The notes beneath the pieces are model-generated. The model saw only the letters and a list, made by a program, of their open reading frames with translations. It searched no databases and was not told where the DNA came from. A stretch of DNA of 64,000 nt from Pyrinomonadaceae bacterium (GTDB lineage Bacteria > Acidobacteriota > Blastocatellia > Pyrinomonadales > Pyrinomonadaceae). Location: NCBI GenBank assembly GCA_014380365.1, contig JACMJZ010000029.1, positions 186,001-250,000 on the forward strand. Direction: 5' to 3'. Below, piece by piece: positions 52,109 to 60,420 of this stretch. The translations under genes were made by a program, and so were the position numbers. The number at the start of each line of letters is the position of its first letter. Positions within the stretch are counted from its first letter, which is position 1.

Positions 52109-53082
52109 GATGCGCTCCTTTCCTGAATATGATCCAGCATGCGATTGATGGTCTGCTCGTCAAAGACAAGATCGAGCGGGGTAGACGTTATGTAGCCGTT
52201 TACACCGTAGGCCAAGTGGCCCTCGGGGCTCGGGTACCTCTCGCCGTTGATCCGAGTCAATCCGGCCTGATTACCTTTCATGCGCTTAGTAAGATTCGCT
52301 TCCGAGTCACTCAGAAGATCCGAGCTGGCCACCGAGTAAGCAATCAATACGGCTTGGAGGGGGGTAACGCCCCTGTCGCCCTCCCTGTCGTTGGTCGTGT
52401 CCCAGGCGCCGACAAACTTTTCCGGTACCGCCTCGCTCAGGTCCCTGATCCGCCGGTGCACGTTTCTTTGGACCTCCCGATGCGTAGCGGCTTTTAGCAC
52501 TTGGCCCAGAAGTGTGTTGGTTTCGGCTCTCATAGCTTTGACCTGTTCCAAAAACTCGTCTCTTGAAATCAGCACACCCCGACCGGGCAAATGGATCACG
52601 CGCCGTGTATATCTCTTTGGAAGATCAGGGGCGTTGAATCCCCGAAGGTTATCGTCTATATGCAGGATTTCTTCATCCGTAAGTCTACCAAGCCGCTCAA
52701 AAGCTGTAGCAGTTAGCACGTCATTAAGCTCGCTAACAGTTAGCCGCCTGGCCTCGCCGTTAAGCGTGCGCTGCTCCATCTCGGCAATACGATTCTTTGT
52801 GGGACCGCTGAGCTTTACACCCGAGCGTTTGAAAATGAAGTTGTCAACTGAGTTAACCGAGGAGCGGATAAGTCCGGGAGCATCTCCCGGGGAAGCAAAC
52901 TGGACTTCGCGGCCGACCCCGTCACGAATCCGCGCGTGATATTGGCGTTTTCCCTCAGCCTCTTCGTCAGTCTTCAATGCCGACGACCGCCACGTGCTTA
53001 TTGCGGCGGCGGAAATACCGAGAAGGCCGAGTACGAGCAAGAAAAATCGCGCCCGGCGGAATAGCAAGAGCAAATGTTTCAT
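52105..53082 (-). CDS. Membrane-anchored protein of unknown function
   Basis: 325 aa from the ATG at 53082 with GGAAA upstream; the frame to 53205 is non-coding lead. One N-terminal membrane segment (12-28), then a large, mostly helical, highly charged domain. No motif recognised. Its TGA overlaps the ATG of the small lipoprotein (ATGA, 52105-52108), and a terminator follows, so the two form a complete two-gene operon and probably act together outside the membrane. Confidence 0.68.
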   Translation of the reverse strand: MKHLLLLFRRARFFLLVLGLLGISAAAISTWRSSALKTDEEAEGKRQYHARIRDGVGREVQFASPGDAPGLIRSSVNSVDNFIFKRSGVKLSGPTKNRIAEMEQRTLNGEARRLTVSELNDVLTATAFERLGRLTDEEILHIDDNLRGFNAPDLPKRYTRRVIHLPGRGVLISRDEFLEQVKAMRAETNTLLGQVLKAATHREVQRNVHRRIRDLSEAVPEKFVGAWDTTNDREGDRGVTPLQAVLIAYSVASSDLLSDSEANLTKRMKGNQAGLTRINGERYPSPEGHLAYGVNGYITSTPLDLVFDEQTINRMLDHIQERSAS

Positions 53083-53246
53083 GGGAGTTTCCTTTCGTTG
53101 AGGTACCTGAGTAATCCTATCGCTTGGAGGATTGGGTTGATTGCTGGCAAGCCAGGAAAGGCTGCCAACTAAAGAGTCAGCGATAAGCGGGATTCTGGGC
53201 GCCACTCACCGGAAGAGTCAACCCTTTTCGGTGGCGGTTCTGTCTA

Positions 53247-54179
53247 CTAAGTTACATACGTTCTTTCATTGTGATCGGATGGCGCCTCAGCTTGTTGTCG
53301 CGCGTGATAGGAGGACCTGGTGAGCGGACTCGATTCGACGTGCTTGAAACCCATCTCCATACCTATCTCGCGCCAGCGATCAAACTCTGCCGGAGTGACA
53401 AAACGCTCGACCGGCAAGCGCCGCGCGTGAGGTTGGAGATACTGGCCAATGGTCATGATGTTGCACGAGACAGCGCGCAGGTCGCGCATCAACTCTACAA
53501 CTTCTTCAAAAGCCTCGCCGAGTCCCACCATGATGCCGCTCTTCGTCAACATGCCTCGCCCTTCGCGATCTCTTCGCTCGGCGGCGCGACGCAGTAGAGT
53601 TAGCGTTTGTTGATAGTCCGCGTCCGGACGAACCCGCCGGTAAAGCCGCGCAATAGTCTCGGTATTGTGATTCAGAACGTCAGGCTGCGAATCGAGCACT
53701 GCATTGAGCGCATTTTCGTCGCCGTTGAAATCTGGAATCAAGACTTCAACCTTGCATTCAGGATTGAGTTTGCGCACCTGCAAGACAGTCTCAGCCCAGT
53801 GGGCGGCGCCGCCATCCGGCAGATCGTCGCGGTTAACTGAAGTGATTACAGTGTGGGCCAGGTTGAGTTGTCGGACGGCCTCGGCGACGTGGCGCGGCTC
53901 ATCCGCGTCGAGCGAACCGGGTTGTCCTTTTCCCACCGCACAAAAGCCACAGTGACGCGTGCAGATGTCGCCGCCTAACATGAAGGTTGCGGTGCGATCA
54001 GACCAGCATTCAAAGATGTTTGGGCAACGCGCCTCCTGGCAAACGGTGTGCAGGTTTAGCCCCTCGATCAACTTGAGTACATGATTCTGATTGACCGGAT
54101 CGCCAAGCCGAATCTTTAACCATTCGGGCTTGGGTACTCGAGGTTTCGGGTTGCTGATTACGGTAAGTTCGCGCGCCAA
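53247..54179 (-). CDS. lipA: Lipoyl synthase
   Basis: 310 aa. The auxiliary cluster cysteines are C47, C52 and C58 (CQEARCPNIFEC); the radical-SAM cysteines are C73, C77 and C80 (CTRHCGFC). The closing RSSYHA motif binds the auxiliary cluster through Ser. It inserts two sulfurs into octanoyl groups of lipoate-dependent enzymes. Length and all motifs are normal. Confidence 0.97.
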   Translation of the reverse strand: MARELTVISNPKPRVPKPEWLKIRLGDPVNQNHVLKLIEGLNLHTVCQEARCPNIFECWSDRTATFMLGGDICTRHCGFCAVGKGQPGSLDADEPRHVAEAVRQLNLAHTVITSVNRDDLPDGGAAHWAETVLQVRKLNPECKVEVLIPDFNGDENALNAVLDSQPDVLNHNTETIARLYRRVRPDADYQQTLTLLRRAAERRDREGRGMLTKSGIMVGLGEAFEEVVELMRDLRAVSCNIMTIGQYLQPHARRLPVERFVTPAEFDRWREIGMEMGFKHVESSPLTRSSYHARQQAEAPSDHNERTYVT

Positions 54180-54250
54180 ACGTGTTCTCCTTAATTAGTG
54201 AGGGCATTCTAACATCGCCCAAACGGATTCGGCACTTCAGGCGTTGGAAG

Positions 54251-54297
54251 TGGCACGGGCGTCCCCGCCCGTGAAGACGCGCAAGATGCGCGTGCCG
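54251..54297. repeat. Paired hairpins, CACGGGCG-TCCC and ACGCGCA types
   Basis: GGCACGGGCGTCCCCGCCCG folds as CACGGGCG-TCCC-CGCCCGTG, followed by a second GACGCGCAAGATGCGCGT hairpin. It lies upstream of lipA, between divergent genes. Confidence 0.8.
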
Positions 54298-54422
54298 CAA
54301 GCAAACTAACAGTTTGCGTTACCCGAAGTTGGGCTATACTGCTGCTCGATTGGAAGCCATTCACGCAAGCGGAGCCGCTGCTTGCAAATCTTGTTGCCAA
54401 AATTTTCGGAGGTATTCCCGCC

Positions 54423-55025
54423 ATGAAACAAACGAACCGAATACTCAGTGTCTGCGCTCTTGTTTTGGTGTTAGCCACAGCGACGCCGATTTACGCCGAC
54501 ATCGCGCGACCATCTACGCCGGAGAAGCCCCGCGTTGTGCTCCATACAAGCATGGTCGTCACGACCGATGCCAAAGCCAACGACGCGCGTTTGCAAATCT
54601 CGCAAGAGAGTTTGAATGAACTGCGCGCCGCACTCGGCGAGATCCCTGGCGACGGCTCGGCGGCACAAACCGGTGGATCAATATCGCAGCGGCTAACCGG
54701 CAGTTCGACCCGTACCTTGATGGCGGGCCTGTTGATGTTTTTGTCGCTTTCGTTTGGCGGAATATGGCTAGCGCGTTCGGTGCAAACCCGCGGACAAAAA
54801 ACCGTCGCCGCGTTTCTGCTGTGTACGGCAGTGATCGGTGCAGCCGCGATCATTACGCAAGCAAACGCCGGACCCCCACCTTCGTTTCGATGGCGCAAAC
54901 TGTCAGCCAACCTGACTCAAGGCCGCCCGACCTACGCCAGCGTGAACATTGAGATCGTTCAGGAAGGCAACGGCATAAAACTAATTGTCCCCGTAACGCC
55001 GAGCGATAAGCCAACGGACGACTAG
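54423..55025 (+). CDS. Secreted/membrane protein of unknown function
   Basis: 200 aa. Signal peptide 1-25 (IYADI), a soluble part (26-95), two membrane helices (about 98-117 and 128-146), then a C-terminal beta-rich tail (SVNIEIVQEGNGIKLIVPV). GGAGG lies 9 nt before the ATG. No family recognised. Confidence 0.68.
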   Translation: MKQTNRILSVCALVLVLATATPIYADIARPSTPEKPRVVLHTSMVVTTDAKANDARLQISQESLNELRAALGEIPGDGSAAQTGGSISQRLTGSSTRTLMAGLLMFLSLSFGGIWLARSVQTRGQKTVAAFLLCTAVIGAAAIITQANAGPPPSFRWRKLSANLTQGRPTYASVNIEIVQEGNGIKLIVPVTPSDKPTDD

Positions 55026-55035
55026 ATGCGGGTGT

Positions 55036-55106
55036 GGCACGCGCATCCTGCGCGTGGCTGATGGCCGGCCATCGATGTCACAGACTCACGGGTGGGGCGC
55101 CCGTGC
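55036..55106. repeat. Paired hairpins, CACGCGCA-TCC type
   Basis: GGCACGCGCATCCTGCGCGT folds as CACGCGCA-TCC-TGCGCGTG. A second hairpin ACGGGTGGGGCGCCCGT closes the element. Between convergent genes. Same plan as 54251 with the stems in the other order. Confidence 0.8.
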
Positions 55107-55119
55107 TGTTTCTAATATT

Positions 55120-55986
55120 TCAACTCGACACAAATGACTTCAGCATATTCAAGTTCTGAAGATCGGCGCGCGGGTCGTCGTAGGGCGTTTCCAGGATGAA
55201 CGCAGCGTGGGCCAGCCTGGGATGCTGGGCCACGCGCCGGAGGGCATCCTCACCAATATGGCCCTGGCCGATGTGCCAGTGGCGGTCAACCCTCGAATTG
55301 TAAACGGCGCGCGAATCGTTGAAGTGAATCGCCCTCACGTTCTTTGTCTTCACCGTACTCTCAATTTTCTGAATCAGAGCTTGTAGACCGTCGTCTTCGC
55401 GGATGTCATAACCCGCGGTGAAGGCATGCGCCGTATCAAAGCAAACGCCGAGCTTTAGCGTCGGACAGGCATCCATGATTTCTCGCAAGTGTTCGAACCG
55501 ATGTCCAATGCACTCGCCCTGCCCCGCGGTATTCTCCAGCAGGATTCGCAGCTTTCCCATTTCTAAACCGCGGCAGGCAGCGTTCAGGCTCGCGCTGCAA
55601 GTCGTGATGCCCTCGGCTTCACATGATCCGCGAGCGCTGCCCGGGTGGACGACCAGGTAGTCAACGCCTAACAAAATCGCACGCTCCACTTCTTCGCGAA
55701 AAGAAGCGCGCGACTTTTCGAGCATCAACTCGTCGGCTGCGGCGAGGTTGACGAGGTAATTGCAATGGACAAGAACGGGTCTGATTTTTGTGAGCCGGCG
55801 CGTTTTGCGGAACGTTGCGATATCGCTTTCGGTAAGCGGTTTAGCCATCCAGCCGCGAGGATTTCGGGAAAATATCTGGACAGTATCGCAGCCCGTGTCT
55901 TTCGCGACGATCAGCGCCTCGTGAAGTCCGCCCTTGATCGGTGCGTGGAAACCAACTCGAGGCCTGGGATTGTTAGATTTCTTCAT
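55120..55986 (-). CDS. nfo: Endonuclease IV (AP endonuclease)
   Basis: 288 aa. The AP endonuclease 2 barrel with metal ligands in VHPGSARG, LENTAGQG, CFDTAHAFTAGYD, HFNDS and VDRHWHIGQGHIG. It cuts DNA at abasic sites during base excision repair. Length matches the family. Confidence 0.95.
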   Translation of the reverse strand: MKKSNNPRPRVGFHAPIKGGLHEALIVAKDTGCDTVQIFSRNPRGWMAKPLTESDIATFRKTRRLTKIRPVLVHCNYLVNLAAADELMLEKSRASFREEVERAILLGVDYLVVHPGSARGSCEAEGITTCSASLNAACRGLEMGKLRILLENTAGQGECIGHRFEHLREIMDACPTLKLGVCFDTAHAFTAGYDIREDDGLQALIQKIESTVKTKNVRAIHFNDSRAVYNSRVDRHWHIGQGHIGEDALRRVAQHPRLAHAAFILETPYDDPRADLQNLNMLKSFVSS

Positions 55987-56045
55987 TGTCTCAGGCCTGA
56001 GTAATCATCGGGATTAATGAGTCAATGAACCAATGAGTAAATGGA

Positions 56046-57224
56046 TCAATTCTTTTCCATCGCTTCCATGACGCGCAGCATGTTGCCGCCAAGAATCTTC
56101 TCTATGTCGCCGGCGGTGTAACCGCGCCGAAGCAACTCGCGCGTGAGGCTTGGCAACTCGGAAATGTCGGCCAGATCGCTCAACGTTGACTGCACACCAT
56201 CAAAGTCGGATCCGATTCCGACATGATCGATACCTACAAGCTTCACGACGTGATCGATGTGATCTACCAAACGCGTCACACCCACCGGAGGAAGGCGTTT
56301 GGCATACTCCTCAGTTCTCACGCGGTCGCGCGCCAGCTTCTTATGCGCCACTTCGCCCGGCTCTGCTTCCGAAGCACGTTGCACCTTCGGAGCGATCTCG
56401 CCATCCACCGCCTTCTTCTTCTCGCTCCAACCGGGTTCAAGATGCTCCGGATAGAAGATGACGTTGACTACCCCGCCAGTCTTCGCCAGCGCCTGGATCA
56501 TTTCATCTGTGAGGTTGCGTGGCACGTTGGCGATCGCACGACACCCGGAGTGGGTGGCGATCACCGGCTTCGTCGAAGTGTTAACTATGTCCCAAAACGT
56601 TTTGTCCGAAACGTGTGACACGTCAACCATCATCCCTAACCGATTCATCTCGCGAACTACCTGTTTGCCGAAATCGCTTAACCCACGCGTTCGACCTGCC
56701 TCGTCGCCCGACGATCCCGCCCAGCTGGTGCTGACACTCCAGGCCGGCGACATGTAGCGCACGCCCATGCGGTGATAGCGCTCGACGTTTGCCAACTCAT
56801 CGTCAATTGCATAGCCACCTTCAAGCCCTGTTAACGCCGCTAATTTACCTTCGCCAACGATGCGACGAATGTCAGCGGCCGAGGTGGCAAAAGCCCATGT
56901 CTCTGGGTGCTGTTCAGCCAGCGCGTGCACGGCGGCGATTTGATCGTCGGCCCGTTTCATCGCCGTCTTTCCGCCACCGCCAAACAACTGCGGCTCCACC
57001 CAAATGGAGAAAAACTGCGCGTCGAGTCCGCCTTCGCGGGCGCGCACTGAATCAAAGTGGCCATCCTCCAGACGCTCTTGCAGGTTCACCAATTCATCCA
57101 GCAGACGCTGGGGCGTATCAGCGTGCATATCGATTGCAATCGCGCGCCGGTGGATGACAATCGGATTGTCCAGTTCTTCGTTGACTACTTTCTGATTGGG
57201 TTGGGTTTCGGTTGTTTTGGTCAT
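56046..57224 (-). CDS. Membrane dipeptidase, peptidase M19 family
   Basis: 392 aa from the ATG at 57224. Metal ligands in IDMHADTPQ, the bridging Glu in GLEGGYAI, THSGCRA and the Asp in GSDFDG match renal-dipeptidase-like M19 enzymes. Upstream, the same frame reads LIFLLLVFCSSC, a lipobox-like run; a TTG start at about 57257 would make it a lipoprotein, but the run abuts a CTTTGCG repeat, so I keep the ATG. Confidence 0.92.
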   Translation of the reverse strand: MTKTTETQPNQKVVNEELDNPIVIHRRAIAIDMHADTPQRLLDELVNLQERLEDGHFDSVRAREGGLDAQFFSIWVEPQLFGGGGKTAMKRADDQIAAVHALAEQHPETWAFATSAADIRRIVGEGKLAALTGLEGGYAIDDELANVERYHRMGVRYMSPAWSVSTSWAGSSGDEAGRTRGLSDFGKQVVREMNRLGMMVDVSHVSDKTFWDIVNTSTKPVIATHSGCRAIANVPRNLTDEMIQALAKTGGVVNVIFYPEHLEPGWSEKKKAVDGEIAPKVQRASEAEPGEVAHKKLARDRVRTEEYAKRLPPVGVTRLVDHIDHVVKLVGIDHVGIGSDFDGVQSTLSDLADISELPSLTRELLRRGYTAGDIEKILGGNMLRVMEAMEKN

Positions 57225-57271
57225 ACGGCAACTAGAACAGAATACTAGGAGCAGAAATATCAACGCTGCAT

Positions 57272-57366
57272 CTCTTTGCGTTTCTTTGCGCGATCTTGGC
57301 GTCCTTTGCGTTAAAACAACCGGCCCAACCGCAAAGCGCGCAAAGTAGACGCAAAGAGTCGCAAAG
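57272..57366. repeat. CTTTGCG-type inverted intergenic element
   Basis: CTTTGCGTTTCTTTGCGCGA mirrors CGCAAAGAGTCGCAAAGG, with the core TTAAAACAACC shared with 37645. It lies upstream of the M19 gene. Confidence 0.92.
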
Positions 57367-57686
57367 GCAAACTGCATCAGTACCGGAAAGCGAAACGGAT
57401 TGACTGTCTTTGTTATTTGCAGGAACGTTTTGATGGTACTCGTCGGAACCTAATCGAATCAAGCGCGCGCCTTGCCAAGCAAACTAAATCTACTGTATCG
57501 TGCGATTTTCCAGAACCGCTCCGGTTAGCAAACGTTGCCCCTTTTCCTGATAGGACGCGAATGGCAGTGGAATTGACGTTCTTCCGATAGCGTTGGCTTA
57601 CAAGTTCCGTTTGGATTTAGTGTGAAATCCAAGCTTCCTCGCCGGCCTGTTTCTCGAGACTGATTTTCCCGAAGGAGTAGACCAAA
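57367..57686. other. Leader region before ilvE
   Basis: No gene or clear structure is seen. AAGGAG at 57673-57678 serves ilvE. The divergent promoters of the M19 gene and ilvE should lie here. I found no T-box or leader peptide pattern. Confidence 0.4.
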
Positions 57687-58778
57687 ATGTTTTCAAACGA
57701 AGGCAAAGCGAAAGATGTGAAGACACCGCGGATTTGCGACGTCGTCTGGCACGATGGCGAGTTCATCAAATGGAATGACGCGCGCGTGCACGTGATGTCT
57801 CACGTTCTTCACTATGGATCGAGCGTTTTTGAGGGCATTCGTTGTTATGCAACTGAACGCGGGCCGGCGGTCTTTCGTTTGAAGGAGCACATGCAGCGCT
57901 TCCTGAACTCGGCAAAAATCTATCGCATGGATCACGACTTGAATCTCGATCAACTGTGCGATGCATCGGTCGCACTAGTGGAGCGTAGCGGCCTCGATCA
58001 ATGTTACATCCGCCCGATTCTTTTTCGCAGCCTCGATGAAGAGAGGCCGGCCTTTGGTGTGAATCCGTTTCCCAACCCGCTCGCCTGCTACATCGGCGCC
58101 TGGGACTGGGGCAAATATTTGGGTGATGAAGCCATTGAAAAAGGCGTGGACGTCTGCGTTTCCACCTGGAACCGTCTGACGCCAAACTCAATGCCGGCGA
58201 TGGCCAAGAGCGGCGCGAATTATATGAATTCGCAACTCATCAAGATGGAGGCCCTACTAAACGGCTTCGCTGAAGGCATCGCGCTGGATGATCGTGGCTA
58301 CGTTTCCGAAGGGTCGGGCGAAAACATCTTCGTAGTCAATGGCGACATTGTTCTAACTCCTCCGCTCTCGTCTTCCATTCTGGCGGGAATCACACGCGAC
58401 AGCGTGATTCAGATTTGTCATGAATTAGGAATCACGGTAAAGGAGCGAAGCATTCAACGCGCAGCGCTCTACGTCGCCGATGAAGCTTTCTTCTCCGGCA
58501 CTGCCGCCGAGATCACGCCAATCCGCGCCGTAGATCGCATAACGGTGGGTGCTGGCGGGCGTGGGCCAATCACGGAAAAGATTCAGAAGGCCTTCTTTGA
58601 AATTACCAAAGGCGAACGGAAAGCTCCGGGCGAGTGGCTGACGTATGTAAAAGCAGCCAAAGCTTCACAACCAGGCAACAACGGCTCGCAGCCGGAAGCG
58701 GCGACGGACGTAAGCGTCAGGAATCAGACTGCCGAGCCCGCCATGAAGTTTCAGACAGCGGCGAATGCGCCTGACTAA
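57687..58778 (+). CDS. ilvE: Branched-chain amino acid aminotransferase
   Basis: 363 aa. A fold-type IV PLP enzyme: HYGSSVFEGIRCY, the PLP lysine in MAKSGANYMNSQL, EGSGENIF and the loop GTAAEITPI. The body matches the IlvE group I type (about 310 residues). The C-terminal 50 residues (SQPGNNGSQPEAATDVSVRN...) are a disordered extra tail. It makes or degrades Leu, Ile and Val. A strong terminator follows at 58806. Confidence 0.95.
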   Translation: MFSNEGKAKDVKTPRICDVVWHDGEFIKWNDARVHVMSHVLHYGSSVFEGIRCYATERGPAVFRLKEHMQRFLNSAKIYRMDHDLNLDQLCDASVALVERSGLDQCYIRPILFRSLDEERPAFGVNPFPNPLACYIGAWDWGKYLGDEAIEKGVDVCVSTWNRLTPNSMPAMAKSGANYMNSQLIKMEALLNGFAEGIALDDRGYVSEGSGENIFVVNGDIVLTPPLSSSILAGITRDSVIQICHELGITVKERSIQRAALYVADEAFFSGTAAEITPIRAVDRITVGAGGRGPITEKIQKAFFEITKGERKAPGEWLTYVKAAKASQPGNNGSQPEAATDVSVRNQTAEPAMKFQTAANAPD

Positions 58779-58805
58779 CCCATTACTCGTTTCTAATACT
58801 GAATG

Positions 58806-58840
58806 CAGCGAGCAAGGCAACTTGCTTGCTGTTTTTTTTT
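58806..58840 (+). terminator. Rho-independent terminator after ilvE
   Basis: An 11-bp stem CAGCGAGCAAG/CTTGCTTGCTG (one G-T pair), loop GCAA, then nine T. Confidence 0.96.
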
Positions 58841-58866
58841 AAACTGCATGCCTCGAAGCACCAACT

Positions 58867-58949
58867 GGGGCATTAGCCCGACCGTCAGGGAGGGCTCCGA
58901 TATTCAATGTTCTCGTTTGAGCCCTCCCTGACGGTCGGGCTAATGCCCC
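58867..58949. repeat. Perfect 31-bp inverted repeat, GCCCGACCGTCAGGGAGGGC type
   Basis: Arms 58867-58897 and 58919-58949 are perfect inverted copies around a 21-nt loop. The core also appears, decayed, inside the element at 8856 and as 16 identical bases in the kinase gene at 61441. The remaining gap to 59149 shows nothing else. Confidence 0.97.
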
Positions 58950-59148
58950 GCTCCGGCACACAACTCTGTGACAACAGCTCAAAAACGTCACCGTTGACGC
59001 TGATCGTTCGCAAAGGCTATTATTCCTGAGCGTCACGGGATTGCCCCAGAGTGATGCGCCCCGCAAGTTTTCAACGCCCCTTCCGGCGCAAATCAAGAAA
59101 CCACCCGTTCCTAGTTTTGTTAAGTCTTCGAAAGGTCTGTCCTTTACT

Positions 59149-60315
59149 ATGTCCGTAAAAATTGACGATCTGCTGCGAATCGCTAACGGCCATGTCGCGT
59201 CCGACCTGCACCTGAAGGTCGGCGCGTTTCCAGTCATGCGTATCGGCGGCGAACTTCGCCCCATCGCTGATGCTCCCCGCCTCAAGCCGGAAGACACGCT
59301 CGACATGGCTTTTGCCATGATGTCTAACCGGCAGAAACAGCGCTTCAAGGAAGTCTCCGAAGTGGACATTGGTTACAGCGTCTCCGGACTCGGCAGGTTT
59401 CGCGCCAATATTTTTCAACAACGCGGCACGGTAAGCATGGTCCTGCGCGTCATCCCTGACCAAACCCGCAGCACGGCGGAATTGGGAATGCCACCCGTAA
59501 TCGATCGCATTGCCGACGAGCGGCGTGGGCTGATCCTGGTGACCGGCGCCACCGGCTCCGGCAAGTCGACCACGCTAGCGGCGATGATCGACCGGATAAA
59601 CGCCCTGCGCAGCGGCCACATTGTAACTATCGAGGACCCAATCGAATTTCTGCACCGCGATAAGTTGTCGTTTGTCACGCAACGTGAAGTTGATGTTGAT
59701 ACACGTTCGTTTTCCGAAGCACTGCGCGGCGCGTTGCGCCAGGATCCGGACGTCATACTCGTCGGCGAAATGCGCGATCACGAAACCATCGAGACCGCTT
59801 TGACCGCGGCCGAGACCGGACACCTTGTGCTCTCCACGCTTCATACGCTCGACGCGACGGAAACTATCATGCGTATTGTTTCTTCGTTTCCGTCGCATCA
59901 ACAGAAGTCTGTGCGTATTCAGCTCGCCGGAATTCTTAAGGCAGTTATCTCGATGCGACTGGTGCGCGCGGCCAAAGGCGCCGGGCGCGTGGCCGCGGTC
60001 GAGGTGATGGTCTCCACGGCTTTGATCCGCGACTACATCGTTCACGAAGAAAAGACTTCTTTGATTCGAGAGGCGATTGCGGCGGGAGCCTCGCAGTATG
60101 GTATGCAGACTTTCGATCAGTCGCTGTTCCACCTGCTTCAGTCGGGACTTATCTCAATGGAAGAGGCACTGCACAACGCGACAAACCCGGATGAATTCAG
60201 AATGCGAACCGCCGGAATCTTGTCATCGGACCAGGCGATTGCCGGCACGCAACGAGAGCCGGCCCAGGAGAGATCCTCGCCCACGGACGAGCGCTCGCTG
60301 ATCGTGAAGCACTAA
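59149..60315 (+). CDS. pilT: Type IV pilus retraction ATPase (PilT)
   Basis: 388 aa from the ATG at 59149; the frame from 59041 adds a non-homologous lead. Walker A GATGSGKS at 133-140, the Asp box TIEDPIEF, Walker B ILVGEMRDHET and the His box STLHTLDATET are all present. LIREAI stands where PilT proteins have the retraction motif AIRNLIRE; the match is partial. It is a hexameric motor that pulls pili back at the inner membrane base. No other pilus gene is in the window. Confidence 0.93.
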   Translation: MSVKIDDLLRIANGHVASDLHLKVGAFPVMRIGGELRPIADAPRLKPEDTLDMAFAMMSNRQKQRFKEVSEVDIGYSVSGLGRFRANIFQQRGTVSMVLRVIPDQTRSTAELGMPPVIDRIADERRGLILVTGATGSGKSTTLAAMIDRINALRSGHIVTIEDPIEFLHRDKLSFVTQREVDVDTRSFSEALRGALRQDPDVILVGEMRDHETIETALTAAETGHLVLSTLHTLDATETIMRIVSSFPSHQQKSVRIQLAGILKAVISMRLVRAAKGAGRVAAVEVMVSTALIRDYIVHEEKTSLIREAIAAGASQYGMQTFDQSLFHLLQSGLISMEEALHNATNPDEFRMRTAGILSSDQAIAGTQREPAQERSSPTDERSLIVKH

Positions 60316-60343
60316 ATTTGAGGACGGCGTCCATCGTTTGCTA

Positions 60344-60405
60344 CGTTTAGAGGCGGGCACCGCCCGCCGTTTCAAGTCACGCGGGGCGGTGCCCCGCTCT
60401 AAACG
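60344..60405. repeat. Palindromic intergenic element, GGCGGGC type
   Basis: CGTTTAGAG and CTCTAAACG close the element. Inside are two hairpins, GGCGGGC-ACC-GCCCGCC and GCGGGGC-GGT-GCCCCGC. It lies between convergent pilT and the kinase gene. Confidence 0.93.
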
Positions 60406-60420
60406 GAGCGGTTGTCTGTG

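Noticed and set aside
54209-54478. 89-aa frame on the minus strand
   Set aside because: It crosses paired hairpins and the start of the 54423 gene; composition is typical of non-coding DNA.
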